DNA of 64,000 nt from Symsagittifera roscoffensis (lineage: Eukaryota; Xenacoelomorpha; Acoela; Convolutidae), in contig NC_087068.1 of NCBI RefSeq assembly GCF_963678635.1, positions 32,242,318-32,306,317 on the forward strand, in the 5' to 3' direction. Both the position numbers and the translations under genes were made by a program. Under the pieces are notes generated by a model. That model saw only the letters and a list, made by a program, of their open reading frames with translations. It made no database searches and had not been told where the DNA came from. Below, piece after piece: positions 1 to 13,600 of this stretch; positions within the stretch are counted from its first letter, which is position 1; each line of letters starts with the position of its first letter.

Positions 1-210
1 TCAATAAGCAAATGTGCTACTGAGCAAGATAAGCATAGTCGGCACTAGTGAAAATATTATTTCATTGTTCATTGTATTATTAAATAGTTTGGTGTTCGTC
101 GTGATTGCAATTATAGCGGTTGGCCGAAAAAATTTATAAATTTTTATTTCAAAATGGAACCTGATTTTTGAAAAGGTTACAGCTGTTCAACAATTTTGAT
201 GTTTTTGCAG

Positions 211-327
211 CTGCTCCCTCGGGCATGAATTCTGTGCTGCGCAGTCGGAAGATCAGTGCGGCCACTCGGAAGACCCCCACAGTCACAGATGGGACCCGAC
301 TGCTGAGGAGACACACGGGCGCACAGG
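211..327 (+). CDS. unc80: unc80 exon 1 of those in the window
   Basis: The acceptor is TTTTTGCAG and the donor GG/GTAGCT. It encodes a basic Ser/Thr-rich segment containing RSRKISAATRK and RLLRRHTG. It begins with two bases of a split codon and ends with one, which fits exon 2. No domain is recognised and homology to UNC80 is not evident on its own; the assignment rests on strand, phase and position. Other exons may lie in the 3-kb intron that follows. Confidence 0.6.
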
Positions 328-3300
328 GTAGCTTTAGACACGGTTAGAGTCATGTCTTTACTCATTGATCGGAAGAACAAATTATGAAGATTTCAGTTTT
401 TGAAAGTAAAAACACCGCTATACATGATTTAACTATTTCAAAGAAACCATGGGAAAAATAGAAAGTTTTTTTTTCAATTTATTTGACTGCTGCTATGGAA
501 TCATGGGTCTGTGGCGCAATGGATAACGCGTCTGACTACGAATCAGAAGAGTGCAGGTTCGAGTCCTGCCAGACTCGAAGCAGAAAAGTTTTTCAAACCA
601 ACATTTTACTTACCAACACTTTCAAACGTTTGCTTTCATGCAGACTTTTTTCAATCCCACTGCATAAATTTTGTACTTATTTTACAATACAGTAAAGTCT
701 AGTGCCAGGAAACGGAAGTTTATGGTATCTTGAATCATTGCGACAATGGATCTCGTGATATCAGGCGGACTGTATTTTGATTTGCTGAGTATGAAATGTT
801 GATTTTTTTCTATTTTGTGGCTCCTTTTGCACCACATCTCGAATTGATGAAAGGCAACTTTTGTGCACGCTTTTTGTTCCGACCATTCGGGTGTGTTTTA
901 GTTTTCTTTTTTCTTTTTTTTTGGTTTCCTTTTAAAATCAGCTACCACAAATAATCATTGGAGAGAGTTGAGGGATATATCATTTTGAAATTTTTTCAGT
1001 CGGGCTTTAGACGACATTAAAAGTTGCAAAAAGTTTTCAAAATCGGTTTGATATTACTTATTTTTCGTCTAAATTCGAGCGCGTAAAGCGAGCGATCAAG
1101 CTTATTTATGCTTAATTTAGGCCGTTTACAATAGCTTATTTATGCTTGAAATTGATTTTAATAAAATAAAATCTGTTTTGAAGATTTTTAATGCCATTTT
1201 GGGTACCAATAAGTTCAAAAAATCAAAAAAAGTTTGAAAAAAAAAATTGATTTTTTTTTGTTTTTCTGGTCATTTGTCTTCAAATCTGTTTTCCTGTTTG
1301 CCTATATTAGTATGAATGTGAATATGCCTAAATAAAAATTGCACGCCAGATCTTTTTATTGGTTTTTGTTTTTTTTTAACTTTAAACAACTTAAACCATA
1401 CAATTTTACTCTCTACTTTTTGTTGCCTTCGCAATTTAAAATCACTACATTTTGAAATTAGCTCTATAACTTAACATCGTTTTAATCCAAAATGAAAAGA
1501 GAACGTACATCAAAGGGGACTTCAGTAAACAGTCCTGAACAGAAAATTTTGAACAGAAATGACCTTGCCAATAATTATGATTGTTAGAAACAAAAACAAG
1601 CAATCGTTCAATGAACTTTAAGGGCCCGGAAATAATTAGACGCTCTTTGGCTAAATTGAACTAATTTTCCAGACATTTCCAGCCGGTACAGAAATTTAAA
1701 ACAGTTTTAACCAAAATCAAAAAGCTAAAATTCATTCAATTTTAGAATCGTTCCCGGACTTAAACTTATAACTTGATCGCTTTGTTCAGCTTTTTTTGAA
1801 ATGTTGGTACAAAAAAGCAAAACTAAAGGGTTTCCTGGCCCCTAGTCCCAACCTAGCTTTCCGAAATTAAGAGCGATTGTCCTGGGGTTAAATTGCTAGT
1901 GCACTAGTCGAGATCTTGCGCTTAGTTACGTTTTCCGGGAGTCTGCAAGAAAACGTCTTTTCAAGAAAACCTGACACAATTTTAAATAGGATTAAAATTT
2001 GAGTCTTCGTGATACGCGTGAATAAACAAAAGTAAGGCAAAATTTAACAAATTACTTAACTTTCTAAAAAAAGCAGATTTTTCTGCGTAACCGGAATTTA
2101 TGTTTTGCACTCTTTCATTTAATACACAGTAATTTTTCTTTTAGTGAGTTATGGCTACTCGATGCATCGATAAAGTTGAATTTTTGTACGGAGGCGTCTT
2201 TTTGCAGGCTGCCCACTATTTTCCATATAGTTTAAATAGAGTATTTTTAAAAGTTTCATCGGCTAACCAAAAAGATGATTTTTTCAGAACTCATAGCATT
2301 TCGAGGTCACCGCTCATATTGATTCGCTCGTGATCATTTGATCCACTGTCATACCGGATAAAATTTTCAAAAGTTTCAGGGATCTCGAAAGTTCGCGCTA
2401 CGGGAATGGGTGGCATATTTACATCTAGCTAATTACGTGAGCGTGCAGCCGTTCGAATCAGTTTATCTGTAATTGGGAGGGCAAATTGAGTGACCAAATC
2501 GTTGTTAATGGCAAAACCGCACTGGTTACTTCGACATTCGGTGTTTAACTCTCGCTGAGATCTTTTAAATGCTTGATGATTTTTGGGGCATCTGATTTTC
2601 CCGCTGAAATGTCATGGTTATGCTCTCCACGCGTCTCGATCCGTTCGTTATTTGATGTAATGGTAGATGCTCGATCTTTATGTGTTTGGTAGATTGAGTA
2701 AATTCAATTTTCAGTAAACATACTTATTCGCTTGAAATAAAATTCGTGGCCGGACGCTATAAGAATTGGCTTGTTTGTAGATGAAACTGTGAAGTCGAAA
2801 GAAGACTCAATCACAATGTTTTTTGGTATTTGCGTTTGTTTATCATTGAGTACAGCATAAAATGTCTGTCAGAGTTTTGTTTTTGTCAGAAATAGTACAT
2901 CGAATTTTTATGAATTAGCACAAGCAGGTTTCATAGTATCACATTGGCTCAGTGAATTATCTAATTGAAAATAATTTACGAATTTGTCGTCAATAAGGGT
3001 CCTAAGTAAATTAAGAAGCCTCATTTTAGCTTGTATAATTGAGATAAACCAAGTTTTTCAAAGTGGTGCGTGCTCTATTTGCAGGAATAACTTTGGTGTG
3101 ATAGGATTTGAGATAAGGAGTTCATACAGCATTAATTTTGGTGTTAAGTTATAAAATAGGAGTTAAATTGATGTGGATTTAAATTGTTTAGCTGTAAAAT
3201 GACCAGTTATTAAAATGTACGGTATAAATTAATGTGGAGTAACTTTTTTTCTTGTAATTTCTTAAAGGCTATGGTCGGAACATTCTGTACTACTTGTCTA

Positions 3301-6300
3301 GTAACCGGCTTACCTTTTTCTCAACTCGAACCAGCGGGTAATGAAATTGATGGCAAATTGATATTTCCTGAAAGTATTTCTTTGTCGTAGGAAGACGTCG
3401 CTCTGGCTCCATCTACCAAAACAATCTCATCAGCCAGCAGACTGGAGGCTCCTCCCCAGTTGGCAATGTGCACCGGGGATCTCGCAGTTCAGGGGGAGGG
3501 GAGGAGGATGGGGACTCCACCAGTCAGATATCCTCAGAGGAGACCAAGGATGCCGAGCTGGACTACGATTTCTCAAAAACTGTGCCCTGGGTCGGGGTCA
3601 GTATTTTTCAATGTTAAAATTTCCATCGTTTCTCAAAATTTTCCTGAAATTTCTCTTGATGCTCAATTTGCACATGCAAGTCAGGTTAGGGGCGGATCTA
3701 GGATTTTCTCGAGGGGGGGGGCAGATTTTCAAAAAACTTTCGAAAATTTTGTCGACCTTTTTTTTTAGGTCGACCAAATTGATTTTTCGAGCTCTCCCAT
3801 AGCACTGCTTTGCCCCTATTTTGGCAAAATTTTCTGCGCCGCAGGCAAAATTTTGAAAAAACAGGCCAAAAAAGGCGTTTTTAGGCACTTTTTGGAAAAT
3901 TTTGACTAAAAAATCGCGTTTTTTCGGCGCGCCCTCCCCCTGCAAAACTAGTATATATTGGCGCCAAGGGCGCCTTTAAAAAATTTTTAGGGTCCATCAC
4001 CAAAAATGGATATCTCAAAATAGTACAAAGGGGGGACCCTTTAAGTCGGCAGGGGGTCAAATCCCTGAGGAGGGGGGGGGGGCGTTCGCCCCCCGCCTAA
4101 ATCAGCTACTGAGTCAGGTATATTTTTTTAGTTTTGAAAGTTTTTTCAAGAAACTATTTTAAACTTGTCGTTGCGTTTCTAGGTTTTTTCATATTTTTTG
4201 CAGAACCTTTTTTGTTTGTAATGGCTCTCATATAAAGATGCTGAACGATAATAGTGAGCAATAAGTTTTGATCTAAAGTTGTGACAATTTTTGGTCCCAG
4301 TTTGGACGCCTAATTGAAAGGTTAATTAGTTAACGCTGAACTAGAGCTCAGGCTCTTTTCCAGATTCCCTTCAGGCTCTTTTCTAGATTTGAGTTGCAGC
4401 ATTGAAAAACGGTTTTGACGCTGTCTTATTGTAACGGTGAAATTTTGGAGGATGAACAAACAGATTTACTCTGAATACTTTACTTAGTAACATCACGCAT
4501 TCAGCCGTAATAAAGCGTAAGACAACTTATAAAATGAAAAATTCGAAATGAGTGGGTGGGAAAGTAGAGTGGAAAAGAGCCAGATCTCACTTAATGATGA
4601 TGAAGCCATTAAACTATGGCATCTCGCAAGCTATCTTTTTGCAAATTGAGCACACGGTGATTTAAGCCCGCAATAATATAAGTGCTGGATACCATCGCTA
4701 TTGGATGCGCCACATTGCGGCCTTTAATACGATTTTCGTGGGTTTGGATCCCACTTCGGTTACATTTGGAGGTGTCCTAGTGTCATCTGCCTGCTCAAGG
4801 TGGGACCAGCGACGGCGAAATCTATCTACCCCACGGAAGAGAGACCCAAGATAGAAAAGAAAAACCATGGGTGGTGGCAGTTTTTTTTTAAAAAAAGCTC
4901 CACATTTTACAATTTTATAATATTTATCGAAAGTTCAAATATTTTAAAATGTTCAAATATTTTAAAATTCGAATGCTTGACGAGAAAATGTGTTATATAA
5001 TTGCTGGTTGTAGGTGATTGTGAAGTTGGTGAATGGGTGCAACTTCGAGTGCAATCACCAGGCATTCTGCCACTTGCACTGCTACCAGAGGAGAAGTCGC
5101 AGCTGCCAGAGACTGGTGGATGCACTGAGGAGGGTGTATGGGGAACCCACCAGTGTCAATTTGGAGACACTTTTCTCCCGTATGATGTCTCTAGCTAGTT
5201 CCACCGCCGCTCCCTCTGACAGAACAGCCAAAGAGGTAAATAATTATCTGTAAATGAGAATAATTGCATTTTGTCCCCCTTTGAGATTTTTGAAAACTCA
5301 AAAATATGAGTCAAATGGGCGCCGTTTTTCATATTTGGTTTTCGCTTTTAGTGTGCTCGGATCCAAATTTAGTATGCTTATTTATTTGAATTAATGTCGT
5401 TTTTGAATATTTAAGTTTTCAAGTGTTCAACGCTTTATCGATATCAGATTTGAGTTTTCGTTTGCGTATAACTTGTTTTTTCTCTGGCAGAGCTATTCAA
5501 GCAGCACTATGCCATTCCGTCGACATCCCTCTTCCGCCTCCGCTTCCGCCTCATTCGGCGCAGGAACATTCGTCGGAGGGGCTTTCAAGACCTCACTTGG
5601 ATCCACACACCACGAGCGACATAGCAGCGGTCAGGGAGATAATGTCGTGGTCACTGTAAACGACTTGGGAACCCACAACGTCGTCATGAACTCACTTGGA
5701 AACGAGGAATCGGACAAAGTGAAGAATGCAGAAAATTTAGTGGAGGAGAACACTTTGATGACTGGGTTCCTGAAGAAACAGGCTCACAGTTTGATGCATC
5801 TGCCGTTTGTAGTCATGTGCAAGACTGCGGCATTCCTCCCGCGCCAGATCTACTTCCAGATCATACCTGCTTCATGGCAACTCCTCATGGATTCCAATCT
5901 CCAACTTGCATCTTCCGCTGGTTCGCTTTAAGTGCTATTGCTGCAAAATCTATCCAAACTTAAAGATGAATTGAAGATTTTTCCCTTAAAATGGCGTAAT
6001 CTTTTTATCAGCTTAATGATAAAGGTAAATAATTTGCTTCAGCTGCGCTGTTCTTGATATCTGGAGTGAAAAGCCACGATGCAGTGTTCGATCTGCTCAA
6101 GTCTCAGTTGGGGAGTGAAGATGCTTCCATCAGAATCCAAACATTGCTCAGGTAAACAAGCAAGAACAACCAGCAAGATTTTCAAACGCTGTAGTTCGCA
6201 TGAATAGAGAATATTCAGCATGTTAGAAATACCGAGCTATGTTGGAAATTTCAGCAAAGAATGGTAAATTGACTTACTCAGCTAAGCCTGAATTGTTCGC

Positions 6301-9300
6301 GAATTTAATTTGAGACGAGTACAAGCTCACTGTTTGGGATGTTTTCGAATCTAAGTAAGCCTGAAATTGTTCGCGAATTTAATTTGAGACGAGTACAAGC
6401 TCACTGTTTGGGATGTTTTCGAATCTAAGTAAGCCTGAAATTGTTCGCGAATTTAATTTGAGACGAGTACAAGCTCACTGTTTGGGATGTTTTCGAATCT
6501 AAGTAAGCCTGAAATTGTTCGCGAATTTAATTTGAGACGAGTACAAGCTCACTGTTTGGGATGTTTTCGAATCTAAGTAAGCCTGAAATTGTTCGCGAAT
6601 TTAATTTGAGACGAGTACAAGCTCACTGTTTGGGATGTTTTCGAATCTCCAGTCCACGGTTGTTTTTTTTCTGTAGATTTGGAGTTCTCTGGCGATATAG
6701 ATACCAGGTGTGGCCACAGCTGGAGGATGCGGCAGTGCACACAATCAAAGTGCCCCCTCCCTCCATCGACTTCACCCAGCCCTCGCCCCAGTTCGGAACC
6801 CCTCCCACCTCCATCCCAGTAGTGGATCCCCCTTGGATGCCCCATTTGAGGGACAAGACAGAAGAGGCCATTTCAGAGGACAAAACTAGAGTTAGTCACT
6901 ATGATCTCAATCACTATTTCATCTCAATCATTATCTTAATCTTTTTAATCTCCTGGAGCGGATATTATTACACAATTTTGCATAATTTATTTTGCAAAAT
7001 AAAAATAAAGTGCAGCATTCACGAGTTAATTATTACGCTTGCGATTAGCAAGCGTCATCAAACTGGAGTATAGACTTTTTTCGGTTAACAACTTTAATAG
7101 AATCCCTTGTATCTTGGTTCATTATAAAGGCGAACTTCTATGCTTTCTCAGCCAACTTAGTCTGAAGAAAACGAATATGAATTGGCCTGTAAAGGGCCTG
7201 GGTTTGAATCTGACTAGGACCTGCTTTTTTTCAAACGGGAAATATTCTGTTTCAAATAAAATTGTCGGCTAATTATTTGTCTGCTTATCTGTTGTCGGCT
7301 TAGTTGTCACATCTAAGAATCGCTTTTTTTGCTGCGAGATTTTCTTNNNNNNNNNNNNNNNNNNNNNNNNNNNNNNNNNNNNNNNNNNNNNNNNNNNNNN
7401 NNNNNNNNNNNNNNNNNNNNNNNNNNNNNNNNNNNNNNNNNNNNNNNNNNNNNNNNNNNNNNNNNNNNNNNNNNNNNNNNNNNNNNNNNNNNNNNNNNNN
7501 NNNNNNNNNNNNNNNNNNNNNNNNNNNNNNNNNNNNNNNNNNNNNNATGGAAAGTCTTTTGACCGTTTTATACAAATTTTTGAAAACCTGTGCGATAATT
7601 GTTCCTACAGAAGCGATGACTCCTTACTATTTTGTAAGAGAAATTTTAGCTCCTTGAGAAATTGATTATCTCAAAAGTTTAGTCTCATCTCACTTATTTT
7701 AACTAAGATTTTGGGCAAAGTTCAATTATTGAAATTTTTTGTGCTGCATCAGTATAGCAAGTTCATTCAATATCAAGCACGTACCTCCTCCAGCTTTAGC
7801 TGGGCCCTTAGTTGGTTTTATCGAGACATACGAAAATTTTGGTTCTTCTAGTTTTTTTTGCAACATTTAAATTTTTTTTATTTCGATTTATGTTTTTTTT
7901 TGTCTGAGTTGTATCTCAAGTGGTGCGAAGCTCCGCCTCGCTTCTGTGTTGATGCCTAATCATCCCCTTTCTGGCCATTTTTATGCCTCGAATCAGTAAA
8001 GACGTAAGTATAGTCAGTTTTATTTGTCTTATTTGCAGCAAAGATCTTTCGCTGCTTTGGGAGGTGCCACTACTCGCAGTCACCAGCGGGAGGAGCACAA
8101 CAAGAAGATCAGACTGGCGGAGGAGGAGAAGACGAGGGAGGGCAGAGAGAAGTTCAGACTCACCCAAGTGGCAGTCACCAATGACGCTTCTTTCGAGATG
8201 AGCATCCAACAACAGAACTCGGAGCAGGACAATCCCGAACAAGGTACGGTTACATAATCACAAAGGATTCACACAGAGGGGAAACAACAAGACTTTTTTC
8301 AAACTTTCAAGTTGTCATGCTTTGCTCGAGTCATGCTCAAGAGCGTTTTTTAAACATGCTGAGATACTGGAATTTTTCTAAATAAAATTCAATTGCTTTT
8401 CATACTGGCGATTTTCGAAACTTGGTTTAAAAAATGGAATTTTTCTTCGCTGATGTGTATATTGAGATCAACTCACGTAATCATGGCTCAATATGGTTTC
8501 AAAGTGAAAAGAAATTGGAAAAATGAAATATCCCGGTTTTTAAAAAATTGTTGATTTCCTAATTATTGTTTCATTATCGCAACTTTATCTTTTTTACTTT
8601 GACATATTCGATTAACTTTGCAAAATCTGTTAGATATTGAATTTTTTCGTTAATACTAACTCCGACTGTTAGTGATTTAATTTGGTTTAAATGAGATTGT
8701 ATGCTATCCCAGAGTCTCTTATATCTTAAATCATGATTGGTATCGACAAAAGCCTCAAACATTGATATTATTGTTTTTGATTGACTACAACAAGCGTTTC
8801 GGTTGCTGAATATTTTAAATTTTGTTTTCAAATTTTGTCAAACCTTTTTTTTGCAGGCCGACCAAATTGATTTTCCGAGCTGTCACAAATCACTATAAGG
8901 CCATATTTTGACCAAATTTTTTGCGCCGCAGGCAAAATTTTGAAAAAACAGGCGCTTAAATTATGCTTAATAAGCTATTGCAATTACAAGCTACCTTACG
9001 AATTAGCTCGAAGTTACCCCAAAAATAAAACATTTCGTTATATAGTTTCTTTTACCCCTGCGATCAGCAAGAGTATTATTGCAATCGGGCACAAGACTTT
9101 TTTCCTTAAATAATTTAATTCACCAACTGGTCAAAGTTATACTTGGTCTCCGACACACTTGTTCTTAACGAATACGCCTGAGACGGCAAAAGTTTTGGGT
9201 TTGAATCTGACAGGACCTGATGGTTTTTTAAACGGGAAATATTCCCTTTCAAAAATGTCGGCTTATTATTTGAATAGAATAACACAAACGCATTGTTATG

Positions 9301-10636
9301 TCAGCTGAACTTTATGTCCAATTTTTAAAAATCATTGATGATTCCCATAAGCTAAAATATGATTATTGACAGCAACGATTAATAGCAGATTCGAAAAGCA
9401 AAGCGATGGCTGGAAAGTTTGGAAAAGTTCCTCAAAGCTCATCGAATCTAATTATCGAAATTGAAACCAAAATACATTTTCTTCTGAAATGTTTAACCTT
9501 ATTGTTTGATTTGCACGGCGGCGTTATTCGTAGCAGCTGAAATTTATAACCAAGATAATTTTTGCGATGAAAAAAGTGTGCTATTTACTGTAACCGTACT
9601 AATTTACAAATAATCCTTTTGTTTGACTGTTTGACCTGTTTTTCAAGTTTTAAATTTGACTCATCCGATCTTATTTTAGGGGTGATATATCACTGAGATC
9701 TTCCTATCCTTGCGCGTTTATCTTAACCTAAAGTGTAGTGAGAAGTGAGAAAAATCAAATGAAGATTGATAATATTTGAGAAAATGTTCTATGATGCCCA
9801 ATTTTGGTGGTTGCTTTTGAAAGACCTAGACTCCCCCATATGTGCTGTGGGTGGGATGAGCACTCTCAACCACCGCGTAGTGGCCAACACGCAAAGTGCT
9901 CAGTTGCCGACTACCCCGACCACAGCAGCCGCCCAGTTGGCCACGGCTGCAATAAACTACCTCCAGACCTCAACGGGGAGGTAGGGGTGCTCGGAACATT
10001 CGCTTCACGGAAAATTCGGACATCAGTTAATGAATTAACCTACCCACTCTCAAACCGAGTGTATCAGTTTCTAGCACGACCTAAAAAAGTCAGATAGCTC
10101 GTCTGATTCAATGGTGGCAATATTCACACATACTAGTGCAACCAGCGTGTACTTGTTGTTCGTACTGGTGGTTTTTTTTTACAAATACGAGAATAGTTGT
10201 CCGAGTTTATCGTGAACTGAACTTCCGACCCCTGAACCAGGTCTTCCTCCCTCGCATCTGCAAATTCCAACATGATGCAACTTCCGGTCGCCAAGCGTAG
10301 CAGCAGCCTCTGGAGCTCCAGGTCCATGACGATGCCAGATTTTTCCAACATGCCGGTCCAAAATCTCGCTCTGACCCCAATGGCGATGACAGCTCCTTTG
10401 CTCCAGGGTAGAGATCTCAATGTGTATAAAAAATGAAATGGTGGAACTATATTTACTTAAATGGCTGCTTTCTTATTTCTTACCCACGCTGCTTCTTTGT
10501 GTAGTTCACACGGGACTTATGCCTTTGAATTTGCACTAGGCCGCTACTATCAACTTCTTGTGTAACCTATCATGACATAACTTTTAGTTCAAACTTCGAA
10601 CAAATTTATCGTTTTTTTTTATTTTATTTGTCATAG

Positions 10637-10689
<53 letters not shown>

Positions 10690-13600
10690 GCTGTTGTCAT
10701 CCTTTGGTTTTGGGAATCTAAAGCATGTTTTCCCCCACCTGTAAAAGTTTAAATATAATCTTTTAAGCGGTTAGCAAGTGTTGTATACTCACTGATTCTA
10801 GCGTCGCTTTCAGCATAATATGTTCAACCATTTTCTTATGGAACCAATAAACTGTATATGGTTGGTAGTTACCTGATTTGAAAGAAATATATTAGTTTTC
10901 AATTAGTGCAACGAAATGTTTTTTTTTGTCTTTTATGCTCCCGTCAATTTTTTTAATTAGACATTTTAACCAACAATTTTTGGCAGGTTTTTTTGGTGCC
11001 CTAAGAGCCCGGGATGACCAAAATGGCTACTCATACAATTTGCATGCATGGAAGAAATTAACCATACAGTTTATTTTTTTTCTTTTTCACCATTTTTGGT
11101 CGTATTCGTAAATAAACACAATTGAGAAACGCTCTGGTTATTGAAGACCCTATTGATGATCCCACACCTATTGTGCCTTGGATATTTGTAGCTAATTTTA
11201 GGGTGATGTTTTGCAAAACTAATCATTTGGATCAAATTTCCTTGCCTAGGACATTTAAAAAATACCTATAGAAATTATTTTGAGTGCTTTTAAAATTGTG
11301 TTGATTTTTAAGTTTTCAAGACTAAGTTATGCACATCAAAAAACTAAATTTGTATGCAAAGAAAATTTCCAAGAAAATGTTTGATTGAATTTTAAAACTG
11401 TTCTGCGCTTCAAAAATCATGATGAAAAATTTTTAGGCAATTTTGAAGATTTACTTTTGTGTCACCAGAAAAAATGACTAGTGACACAGTTTCCGTATAT
11501 GAAAAGGTAAATGATTAGCATTTTCAATATTATATGTTTTTCCTTTTTTTGACCTTACCCCAGTTTTCATGCCAAAAAACATAAAAACAGAGATTTTTTT
11601 TTATTACTATGATTTTGAAACGTTTTATGAAATTTGTAAAGGTAGCATTTTTCATAGTTTAGCTTTATAGAATTCCATGATTAGGATTTATAGTCAATGG
11701 TGGTCAGCCCGGATGGAAATGTCGCTTAGCTTAAATGTAGTTTTCTCCCCGCGGTAAAACTACGATTGCAAAAGTTCAAAGGACTCTGCTTAACATCAAA
11801 ACTGTTGACAGTATACAACTCTATTCAATGATTTTAGCTCACCGTAGCACTAACGGCAAAATTTTTTCAGAATTGAAACTTATACTAGTATTTGCGATTA
11901 TAAAAATCTTTTAAGTTATTTTTTTGAACCAAAATCGCTTAAACAATCAAGATCAATCCTGGGTAGCATAAATCATCTAGCAAAATTTATACCCAACGCG
12001 GCAAGCTTAACGGAAAAGCTGAGGCCACTCCTTAAAGAGTAGAACCAAAAGAAAAAGTTGAAAAACGTGAAACTACCAGTAAAGAAGTTCGAATGGGGGG
12101 ATGAACACATTGTGGTGTTAGATGCCATAAAAAACGCAGTAGCGAACATTTCAAAAGTAAACTACTACGATGCTAACCGGGATACAAGAGTTAAATGTGA
12201 CGCAAGCCACAATGGCTTGGGGGCTACTTTAGAACAACAAACAGATGAAGGTTTGTGGGTTCCGATCTCCTTCGCATCCAGGTACCTAAATTCACAAGAA
12301 AAAAATACTCAACAAATGAATTGGAGTTATTGGCGGTTGTTTGGGTAGTAGACAGATACAATCATTACCTATTAGGTAAAACATTTACCATCGCAACAGA
12401 TCACAAAGCATTCACATCGGCTCTAGATTGTAACAAGTCTAATAAGGCCTATCAATCCCGATTGACCCGGTGGGTCGATCGATTGTTGCCATATCAATTT
12501 AAAATTGTTCACATTCCGGGGGGGGGGGGGCACATAGGGATAGTCGATTAATTGTCGCGTGATCCTTATAATGATCCTTGGCCCGAATTGGAATCAGATG
12601 AAAGATTTGTAGTGGCAACAATAAACTCTTTTCATGAAGTGTTATACTGCATGAGCAGTAGGCTAGAAAGCATTGGGTCGCTCAACCGGAACGAACACGT
12701 TCTAGAATATTCTAGAAGGAGTGTTGCAAAGCAGTCATCGCTCAGTGGTTGCTATGGCAACCAAAACGGTCAAAAGCGAACAAAGCTCGACCGAAACGAG
12801 AGAAAACAACTTTTGCGACCGTCAGAACAGCTAAACAGCAGTTTTCAAGAGAAACCGATCACTTTTTTGTCACTTCAACTCAGCAAACAGTCGTATCCGA
12901 AAACTGCGAAAACAATTCAATCAGTCAATAAAATTCAGAAAAAAACAGACTCGAATGAGGAGATGTCAGAAAAATTCAATCGCTCATACGACTGGTGGTC
13001 AGATACACCACAGGATTGGCGAAATGACGAAAGAGAGGAGAGCATTCTGGACTCGAAGTGGAATCGCTCTCTATCAAACACAAACGAATTCTCCGAAGAG
13101 GAGGAAGTTACGGAGACACTGCAACGCACAAGGAAAATAGTTCGCGGAGGCAGGAAAAACAGAGACAGTTCGGACAGTTAAACAAAAATTCAATCAAGAG
13201 TTAAAAGGCAACTTCAATCGGAGCAACAGAAAGAGGCAGACAACACACTACTTTCGTTCTGGCAATTGATTGGGGGAGAAGCAAACACTCCGGCAAACAT
13301 AAACTGGGAGTTAGTCGCAACGTCGGAGGAAACTGATAAAGTTCCAGAGGAAACCACTCAAGGACCGATCAGCATCACACCAGCTACTTCGAACGAAAGG
13401 AAATTGATCGATGTCAAACTAATTGAGGTGGATCTTACTACAGAGGACATCGAAAGTGACCAAGAGGTGTGTGCAATAGAACCACTCAAAACACTCAGCA
13501 AAGAGAAATTGCAAAAGCAGCAGACGGAGGAGTCATTGGACAATCTATCGAAGTTGTTTGATAAAAGTCTCCTGGCAGAACTGACGACCGAAGACGAGTG

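Larger units (their letters stand above)
578..3390. other. intron with dispersed repeats, no coding signal
   Basis: AT-rich sequence between unc80 exons 1 and 2. It contains a copy of the nested-hairpin repeat (877-1345) and a terminal fragment of it (3268-3330). I see no convincing exon in the remainder. The short open frame near 2151-2333 has no coding-like composition. Confidence 0.6.
8244..9823. other. intron with repeat fragments
   Basis: AT-rich. It holds a partial hAT-like MITE at about 8840-8962 and copy B of the SINE-like family at 9060-9275. No coding signal is seen in the rest. Confidence 0.6.

Noticed and set aside
3598-3945. Open frames over the MITE at 3687-4111 and its copies
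   Set aside because: The same frames recur in the MITE copies and come from its non-coding interior.
4800-5000. Open frame upstream of unc80 exon 3
   Set aside because: It covers the tail of the SINE-like sequence and AT-rich intron and has no splice or homology support.
6284-6648. CRISPR-like array
   Set aside because: The 74-bp units abut with no unique spacers and lie in a eukaryotic intron; it is a minisatellite.
7300-7657. Open frames across the first N gap on both strands
   Set aside because: They are artefacts of the N run; the flanking residues belong to no recognisable protein.
10133-10420. Minus-strand open frame over unc80 exon 9
   Set aside because: The plus strand has fitting splice sites, phase and a UNC80-like motif; the minus frame is a shadow.
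11000-11924. A 5' LTR or gag for element 1
   Set aside because: No copy of the TGTCATACTG start and no Gag, protease or main RT motifs are present; the element is truncated.
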